64,000 nucleotides of DNA from Hypomyces perniciosus (lineage: Eukaryota; Ascomycota; Sordariomycetes; Hypocreales; Hypocreaceae): assembly GCA_008477525.1 (NCBI GenBank), contig SPDT01000002.1, positions 3,286,001 through 3,350,000 on the forward strand. The letters are read 5' to 3'. A program made the position numbers and the translations under genes. Of this stretch, positions 57,010 to 64,000 are shown in pieces. Position 1 is the first letter of the stretch. Each line of letters begins with the position of its first letter. The notes under the pieces are model-generated. The model ran no database searches and was not told the DNA's origin. It worked only from the letters and a program-made list of their open reading frames with translations.

Positions 57010-58224
57010 TACGCAGGCAAATGGAACATGGTGAACACCAGTGTGTCTTATAACAGAGGCTCAGAAGCCATAGTTGGCACGGCTGAAGGACTATCAGACC
57101 ACGCTTGCATCGGGCAGGTTTGACAAGCCGCGTCAATATCACGCTATTCACACGTAGTCTGGATGTCATTTTCTGTACGCTCATGAGCATTGCACAATTT
57201 GGTCGACGACACGTCGCCCAGAAGTGGCTACGATGGCGTTACGTGAAAATCACGCGAGGGAGTGCTGAGGAAAATCAGGCAAGTATAAAACCTACGATGG
57301 CTTGGACTAGTGGCGCTGATGCTGATATCTTTTGTGTCCAACATCCGGCGGTGCCGGCGCAAAGAACTAGCTGATACTGTTCCAGTAGTAAATGGTTCTT
57401 CAGTTTCCTTAATCCATGAATTTCTCGATGACAATCGGCTTATAGTGTATTGTGATGGATACACTGTTGTAGCAGCTGGCTGCCATCCATGACACTCACA
57501 ACAGCAGGTAGCAAGAAGTCGCGCAGTAATGTGGTATCGACGACAGCATTGAAGGCCCTATCATCATTGGGAAAATTCAATGGGTTTGATCAGTGCCTCA
57601 CGGTTCAGAAAACCAACCGAGGCTATCATAACCACTCCGAGATGGCCCCGCCACTGTCGGGTAGGAGGCACAAAATTCAGGACCGGAATTCGGGGACTGG
57701 AAGTCATCCGCTGGACGGCATCTTCGGGCTATGCCAGCCTTCAAAGCAGGGCCCCGGTGCCGGATGGGCAGCACAATGCGAAGGCGGAGAAAGCCTCGTG
57801 GGTCGAGATTGCTGGTGGGTTTTTAAACGTGCAACCTTTCCCGGGGTTGATGGAAGATAAGTAACATACACGGCGGAGCTATGGTGGTTCCCAGGGGAAG
57901 CGGGTCCATCGAGTCTGTCTTCCTCGGCTTCTCCCTAAGGCATAAGGATGAGTGTTCTCACAGTAGGTCATCGTGCGTGTTCTGAAGGTTAGGTTGGCCC
58001 AGCATCGTCGCGGAGACTTGTCGAGATCTTCGACAGATTGGTGACCATCATCCGGAGAGTTGAGCCATTGGATGAAGCAGCATTGTGAGTCCCAGGGTGA
58101 AAAGTAACCGCCAGTCGGCCTTTTTGATCATACCGCAAAGATTTCAGGCCTGGATAAGGGTCTTTCGAGATATCCGGGAACCCTGGAGGCTAGGTTCACA
58201 TCTAGTCGCAACAGATGGGTCCTT
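57010..58224. other. Intergenic region
   Basis: No gene is supported. Overlapping open frames at 57310-57864 show no motif and no agreed frame. The region may be eroded coding DNA. Confidence 0.4.
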
Positions 58225-59347
58225 CTATGATAGAGCTGCCTTCTTTTTACGTGGCAGTCCTTTCTCCCGCCGAGATTTCTTGTCCCCTTCTACCAACCGC
58301 GCGCTCGCATTAATAAGCTGTACCACATTGGTAATTTGCTTCGCTACCATGACGGGAAAGCTGATGGATGCAATGATCCACGGCACCGTAGAATTCTATA
58401 AGGTTCGGAGTCAGTCATCGTCCACCTCTATACTGGTGAATTTACTTATTCCGTGTTTGAAGCTTGAATACATACCATTTTGTTTGCGCGCGCTAATTCG
58501 AGTGCACCCGCGCTATAAGGGTTGGTGAATATCTGTTTGAGTATAGACGGAGTCACCTGTTCGCCTTGGTGGATCCCAGCTGCAGCAGGGACCTGTTGAA
58601 GAAGGTCGGGAGAAAAGAAGGGGCTTGAAAAGGAGAGTAAATATAAGGCAATGAAGAAGGTTTCGTTTAAGGCGCAAGTTATGAATAACACAACCTAAAT
58701 ACAGTTAGTCTACAGCTAGCTCAATGAATGATCATCATGTGTCAAAATACCTTGTTGGTGTAGTAGAGGTTCAGGATCCGGCTTTGTGACCGTTCAACAT
58801 TTTTATGACTTTCTTCAGAGCCGCTTGCCAATGTCGCATACATATGCATATAATGGCTTGCCAGGTCCAGAGCAATAAGCCCTTGGAAAACAATCGTCCA
58901 TCGAGGGAAAGCTGAGGAAAGAAAAACGAGCAAACAGGACGTCGTACAGCGGTCTGTCACCATGTCAAGCACTGCACCAAAGCGGGTCGACTGCTCAAAG
59001 TAGCGCGCCGCATATCCATCGAGTGCATCTAATAGACATGACAGGCTGTAGAGTGAAGAGCATGTGCGTGGATGCAAGGGCATGTAGTATAACGAGGCGA
59101 TGGCGAGGACGATTCGAGAATAACCTGAATCAGATTCGGTTAGTAAGATATGTCTATGCACAAGAGAAGGAAGAACGGTATATTTCTTACCAATTATATT
59201 GGGCAAGAACAAATAAATGTTCTCATCAGCATCGTTATCCACATCTGGAGACTTGCTGTTGTCCCCTCTCTGCGCATCCTGGACATCATTCGATGCCTGT
59301 AGCTCCGAGCCAACAGTGACGCCTTTCCTATTTCTCGTCCCGGACAT
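58225..59347 (-). CDS. pis1: CDP-diacylglycerol-inositol 3-phosphatidyltransferase (PI synthase)
   Basis: This enzyme makes phosphatidylinositol from CDP-DAG and inositol in the ER. Exons are 59347-59191, 59124-58751, 58694-58476 and 58395-58225, giving 306 residues. The first about 40 residues are polar and acidic; the enzyme starts at YLFLPNIIGYSRIV. The CDP-alcohol phosphotransferase signature (D-x2-DG-x2-AR-x8-G-x3-D-x3-D) is complete at 85-110: DALDGYAAR, then FGAVLDMVTD. Several TM helices follow, and WIIASISFPVMVAKQITNVVQL closes the membrane part before a Lys/Arg-rich tail. All four exons are needed for the full enzyme. The N-terminal extension is longer than in yeast Pis1 (220 residues). 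Confidence 0.92.
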
Positions 59348-60698
59348 GGTGATATCTATCGAACTTTGGCAGCTTCGAATTGAAGGCTATACTTGGATCA
59401 CGGCCGTTTTGGAAGAAGCTCGCCCGCAGATGACGATAACGGAGCCACAGAAGAGGGCATGTGCATTTCGAAGAGAAAGTGGTCCAACACGACGTCAGTC
59501 CCCTCGGCAGACGGATAAAATTATTACCGCTCCGGAAGTCCGTCCTGGGGTTGATAAGCTTCACGGTGGCACAGTTGGGATTGGGTGCTGCCTTCTGACC
59601 TGCATGCGGATTAAGAGTTTAGTGGTACTAGCATGAACTACGAAGTAGTCTACCATAAACCCATTTATTTTACCAATTAACTTCAACATTAGCCAAGTTT
59701 CATGTCGCCAAGCAGCGGCTCGGCGCTGTGTGATCTTCAGGGTCGGGGTTAGGGTTAGCAGTTCGGCTTGGTGGAGCTTCGGAGCCGTCCGAATGCTCTC
59801 AACTAATACCAATAGATCAAGACCCACTACTTCGTACGTTGAAGATTCGAAATGTAGGGAGTACGACTTCGCCTCGTCAAATAGAATGTCTTAAGAGATA
59901 CAAAAGACTTGAATAATTGGTTAGAATGAAAATTAACAGTTGTTATTGTCTCTCCTCCTGACACAGAATTTGCTCACCATTGAAGCCTCAAAAGGTGCAC
60001 TGGATCCTCTAACAGGTAATTTTGTAAGTTTGACTATAAAGACTACTAGTATTCTAGATCCCGGCGTACTACTTCGTAGTCTAGAACTACTAACGGAGAG
60101 AACCGCCCTCTTGGATGCAATCATAGTAATAAAGGTCTGCTGCTGCAAGCATCTTCGTGGCCCTGGGAGCGGGATGCTGGATGCTGTTCCTCCGGTTGGG
60201 CCGGCTGTGCATCCTCCACATCGGGCATGCGTGAACGGTAGTGATGGCGTCTCTCAATCACACAATGCCAAATCTTGGGCCAATAATACCTGACCTACCA
60301 ATCGTACTGGACGGTTGGCTATCTATTACGAAATACGGAGTAGTATGGCATGAAATGGCTCCGCCGTGTTGAAGGATGAATCCATTTTAGCCTGTTGCGG
60401 TAGCTTCGGATGCGTCTTAATGTCCCCCGTCAAAACACCCATGGCGATTTTCAAGCCACAAACAGTCATCACATCCATGTCCCTTGTAGCCACGTCAATG
60501 CAATTGACGTGGAGGTCGTAAACATTGCCAACTCAGTTCTTTGGGCGGTGTTGGGCTGGGGTTCCGCGCCAAATCAGATTCTTAGTCATCCCGCGTCCCA
60601 ATCCATGCAGCTTCCACCGCTTATAACAACAACTTAGACACCCAACCCTTCCAGCTTCACACCGCATCCCTCTCATCACCAAGCGCTGCACAAAAACA
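59348..60698. other. Divergent intergenic region between pis1 and the MFS gene
   Basis: No gene is seen. GGGTTAGGGTTAG (about 59744-59756) resembles two telomere-type repeats, but only two units are present. ACTACTTCGTA words occur near 59825 and 60070, and AAATACGGAGTAGT near 60330. Confidence 0.45.
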
Positions 60699-62558
60699 AT
60701 GCCTGCGGATCGGTACGGGCACAATACGGAGGTCCAGCATCACCCTGTCCTCGCTCCTTCGGCGCGGACGCCTCTGTTGAGAGGATCGGGAGATTCCTCT
60801 CGTTCAATCCGTTCCTATGCCACTACCTCAGAACGGACGCCTCTGTTAAGGGCGCCAGAAGACGCTGAGAATGGCGTGCCGAGGGGGAATGGGGCAGTAG
60901 CCAATGGAGCAGCCGCCAATGGAACGGCGGTGCCGCCGCACCAGGAGGAGGAGAGTACAGTGTTGGCAGAGGAAGTGCCCTTCGCGAAGCTGTGCCTCAT
61001 CATGGGAACGGCCTACTTGGGCGTGTTTCTCGGCGCGATTGACTCGACGATCATCGCTACGCTTTCAGCACCCATCGCAAGCGACTTTCAGTCACTTAGC
61101 TTACTGTCCTGGCTTGCCACCGCATATCTCATCTCCAATGCCGCGTGTCAACCTCTTTCCGGCCGCCTCACGGACATCTTTGGACGCGGACCTGGATTGG
61201 TCTTCAGTAATGTCTTCTTCGCGGCTGGGAATCTTATCTGCGGTCTGGCTGGCAGCTCAAGCGTCATGATCCTGGGTCGTGTTATCGCAGGCATTGGTGG
61301 TGGCGGTCTGATGAGCATCTCAACGTTTCTCGCCTCTGACTTGATCCCCTTACGCCAGAGGGGTATTGCTCAGGGCATTGGAAACGTCTGCTACGGCTCT
61401 GGCGCCATGCTAGGTGGTATTTTGGGCGGCTTGATGAATGACCATACCAAGCTGGGTTGGAGGCTGGCCTTTCTTGTTCTGGTACCTCCTGCCGTGATCT
61501 CTGCTGTGGCTGTCGCCATTCTCGTCAGGGTGCCACCAAAGCAGTCCAACAAGTCTTGTCTCGCGCGAATCGACTTTGGTGGTGTTTTCCTGACCATCTC
61601 GTCCCTTGTTCTCCTGCTCCTGGGACTTAACGCTGGTGGTAATCTGGTCCCTTGGGTTCATCCATTACCGCTCACCACAATCCCACTCTCAGTACTGGCC
61701 TTTGCTGGCTTCCTATGGTGGGAAAGCAAGGTCATACAACCAATCATACCCGTCAAACTTCTGTTGGACCGCACTGTTCTTGCTGCCTGCTCCTGCAACT
61801 TCCTCAGCACAATGGTTGTTATGGCGGGCATCTTTTACGTCCCGCTCTATCTCCAGGTCCGCGGTGACTCCGCAACTGTTGCGGGCCTCAAATTACTTCC
61901 CTCGCCCATAGGAATCTCAATCTGCTCTGTCGGTGCAGGGTACATCATGAAGAGGACTGGACGATATGTTGGCCTAGGCATTTCAAGCCTTCTACTTATT
62001 ATTGTTGGAATTGTTCTGTTTACTATCCAGGGCGAGCACAGCCCCTGGTGGCTGACCATGGTGGCATTCTTCCTTGTTGGTGGAGGACAGGGGGCCATGC
62101 TGACGACGACACTCCTGGCGTGTATCGCAGCTGTGGATCACTCACAACAAGCGGTGATCACTTCGGCGACTTGTAAGTAACCGCCTCCTGTGTCTTTTTT
62201 TTTCGTCGCATTTTGATTGAGACAATCACAACTAACAGCTCTCACAGATTTAGCCAGAAGTCTCGGCGGTACCATTGGCGTGACGATTGGTTCTGCGGTC
62301 TACCAAAATATTCTCAGGTCACGCCTGTGGCAGAGATTTGGTGACGAGCCAAACGCTGCCGAGGTGATCCGACGAATTCGGGATGACCTCAACTTCTTGA
62401 AGCATCTACCAGAAGGATGGTACGGTGGAGTGATGCAGTCATTCATGGAGGCCTTTAGAGGTGTCTGGCTGACCCTACTGTGCTTGGCGATCGCGGCCCT
62501 CATCTTTGTCTCGCTGATGAAGCAGCACACTCTTCACTCCACTCTTTCAAGACAGTAA
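60699..62558 (+). CDS. MFS transporter, DHA2/vacuolar amino-acid (Vba/Fnx-like)
   Basis: Exons are 60699-62172 and 62248-62558, giving 594 residues. A long cytosolic N-terminus has two identical RTPLLR motifs (23-28 and 46-51), acidic dileucine-type sorting signals seen in vacuolar proteins. Membrane helices begin near 100. The region GAIDSTIIATLSAPI carries the Asp of the DHA2 group, and GRLTDIFGR is the A-like loop between TM2 and TM3. GRVIAGIGGGG and GNVCYGSGAMLGGILGG are the following family motifs. The count is about 14 helices. The last exon restores YLARSLGGTIGVTIGSAVY. Relatives in S. pombe (Fnx1) and yeast (Vba) move basic amino acids into vacuoles; a multidrug exporter is the alternative. 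Confidence 0.85.
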
Positions 62559-63861
62559 GATTGCATCGTCTTGCCTTGATTTATTGTCCATTTGAGCATT
62601 GCAGTCAACAGAGCTTTGGATAAATACAGTTTCAGCGATTGGAATTGGATAGTTCTCTGCTAGAGGGGAACGGAACATAGAATGAGCTCCGCAAGAAGAC
62701 AATAGAGCATGGTTTCCGGCTGCATCCATCAATTGGCAAACTGTGTGTATGTACGTTTTGGGTTCTAGGCGTTTTGAATACACCTGGTTTCCTGCAATTA
62801 ATGACCAACATGGCCTCTCAGGTCTGATTCGGTGATCTGGAGGAACGTGTCTGAAGTTCTGCTTTAAGAGACAGGGTCCTATACTTCGTATGTCCTGGGG
62901 ATTCAATCTCGGCATATGTATAAAGCTAGGCACACTTGAGGCAAGCTCCTAGCAAAGCCGGTTGGCTTCGTCACAACCGAGCCGTTTGGGGTTATTTATA
63001 TCCACATAAGGTACTTGCATATCTCCCACTACATGCATAGGTAAGAAAAACGCTGACGTCTTGCTTCCAATTTGGGAGGGCAAAGCATGTGGCATCCTGC
63101 ATGGATCTACCTGGTCAGCTCGCAGCTTGGCAGTTTGCCCATTGGCTGTCACAGTTGCAGGAGGAGTTTGTGCTCAGTGTTCACGAGGTGGCGCAGCGAA
63201 TAGGCCTGAAGCAGTGGCTTTGCAGCTCTGTCTTAGTGGTAGGCTTCCTTCGTTGCTTGGCTTGGCTTGCCATGCTTTGCAGGGCGAGAGAGCGGGACTT
63301 TGGAGTGGAAAAAAAAAAAACGATCGGTTGCCATGAGTGAGCGCAACGCGTGGCTTTTGCTGCTGACCTCAGAGTGGAGGGGCTCTAACTGGAGGTTATT
63401 TATTTATTATCAGCAGCCCAGTGCTTTTACTGGGGGGCGGAGGCTTCCCATGTCTTGCGCTTCGACACACAACCCTTCATCCATACTCCGTACAATTCCT
63501 TGGATTCCTAGAAGCATTATTTCTTATCTCGCCCCCCTGTTGATCGTATCACGTATTTGACGAGTTTCATTTCCTCTGGCGATATTACGATTTTATGACA
63601 GGAGATATTATTAAGAAAGAGAAGGAGAACACGCATTCCGGCGTCAAAGTATTACCCGGACAAACCAATAGAGCCGCCGCCGCATCAGCCTCAATCTACT
63701 AGTTCCGCCAGCTCCTAAAGAACATATCAGAGAGGAGAAGAAAAGAGAGCTCCCGGACGTTCCTCAACAACTGGCGAAGACACCTTGACATTGAGCGACA
63801 ACTGATACCCTGATCTATATCGAATCCTCTTCATCGCAGAGCGGGCACATCATCCGTCACC
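62559..63861. other. Intergenic region and leader of the last gene
   Basis: No gene is seen over 1.3 kb. There is a poly-A run at 63309-63320, a TACTCCGTAC word near 63483, and a purine-rich leader with GGAGAAGAAAAGAGAG near 63732 before the final start codon. Confidence 0.45.
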
Positions 63862-64000
63862 ATGGCGCTCCTCGCGGTGGATCCTCAGATCGTCCCAGGG
63901 CTGAAGATGGGCCTGCACTCGTTCCAGATCATCTTCTCCTTCGTCCTGTGGTGCTTGGAGATTGCCGTCTTCCGTGGCGACGATGCCAAAATCGTCGGTA
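63862..64000 (+). CDS. Small fungal membrane protein, MARVEL-like (5' partial fragment of gene)
   Basis: The first 46 codons are present and run off the window end. The start MALLAVDPQIVPGLKMGLHS is followed by a hydrophobic helix (FQIIFSFVLWCLEIAVF) and a charged loop. One helix near residue 20 after a short cytosolic start resembles fungal four-TM MARVEL-like proteins. An intron may begin at the GGTA that ends the window. Assignment is tentative because the remainder is not visible. Confidence 0.5.
   Translation, partial: MALLAVDPQIVPGLKMGLHSFQIIFSFVLWCLEIAVFRGDDAKIVG

Noticed and set aside
57310..57864. Overlapping open frames with credible-looking composition
   Set aside because: Frames disagree with each other and no intron joins them; no family recognised, so kept only as an intergenic note.
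59744..59756. Telomere-like GGGTTAGGGTTAG
   Set aside because: Only two units, flanked by ordinary conserved genes; not evidence of a chromosome end.
1..64000. tRNA, rRNA or CRISPR array
   Set aside because: No stretch with a convincing tRNA B box and cloverleaf, no rRNA sequence, and no regular direct-repeat/spacer array was found by eye; a tRNAscan run would settle the tRNA question.

Overview
The window is nuclear DNA of a filamentous ascomycete. Genes carry short (about 45-200 bp) GT-AG introns with CTAAC/CTGAC-like branch sites, and the conserved genes (Gcn2, Cdc34, Sis1-type Hsp40, Rit1, Pis1) have fungal architecture. The secreted LysM, CFEM and GH18/CBM18 proteins suggest Pezizomycotina, most likely Sordariomycetes (Hypocreales-like). 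The species cannot be fixed from sequence alone. No prokaryotic or viral features were seen.

Region 1 (0-22.7 kb) is mostly housekeeping: gcn2, a cdc34-like E2, a UIM protein built on an apparently dead ubiquitin-protease fold, a sis1-type J protein, a HAD phosphatase, rit1, and a divergent pair made of a Gfo/Idh/MocA oxidoreductase and a DHDPS-family aldolase that looks like sugar-acid catabolism.

Region 2 (22.7-27.3 kb) is a tandem triplication of a small secreted CFEM gene. Copies 1 and 3 keep all eight cysteines and clean introns; copy 2 has lost both splice sites. The repeats differ by many C-to-T changes, which resembles repeat-induced point mutation. A broken F-box-type gene follows.

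Region 3 (27.6-38.4 kb) is rich in secreted proteins: a DUF7730-like protein, a six-LysM protein, an astacin-like metalloprotease, an SGNH hydrolase and a CBM18-GH18 chitinase. Chitin binding, chitin cleavage, proteolysis and esterase functions side by side suggest a host-, prey- or competitor-facing island.

Region 4 (38.4-58.2 kb) is gene-poor accessory DNA: an AT-rich block, an NB-ARC/TPR NLR-like gene, an orphan gene, a gene with an apparent one-base frameshift, a bHLH factor, palindromic MITE-like DNA, and a complete hAT transposon. The transposon has 8-bp target duplications and 19-bp terminal repeats, and sits inside a small gene whose reading frame is intact across the empty site. A membrane RING-H2 gene and an unrecognised gene follow.

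Region 5 (58.2-64 kb) returns to conserved genes: pis1, a vacuolar-type MFS transporter, and the start of a small membrane protein cut by the window edge.

Exon boundaries were derived by hand from splice signals and reading phase. All multi-exon models given here keep an open frame.
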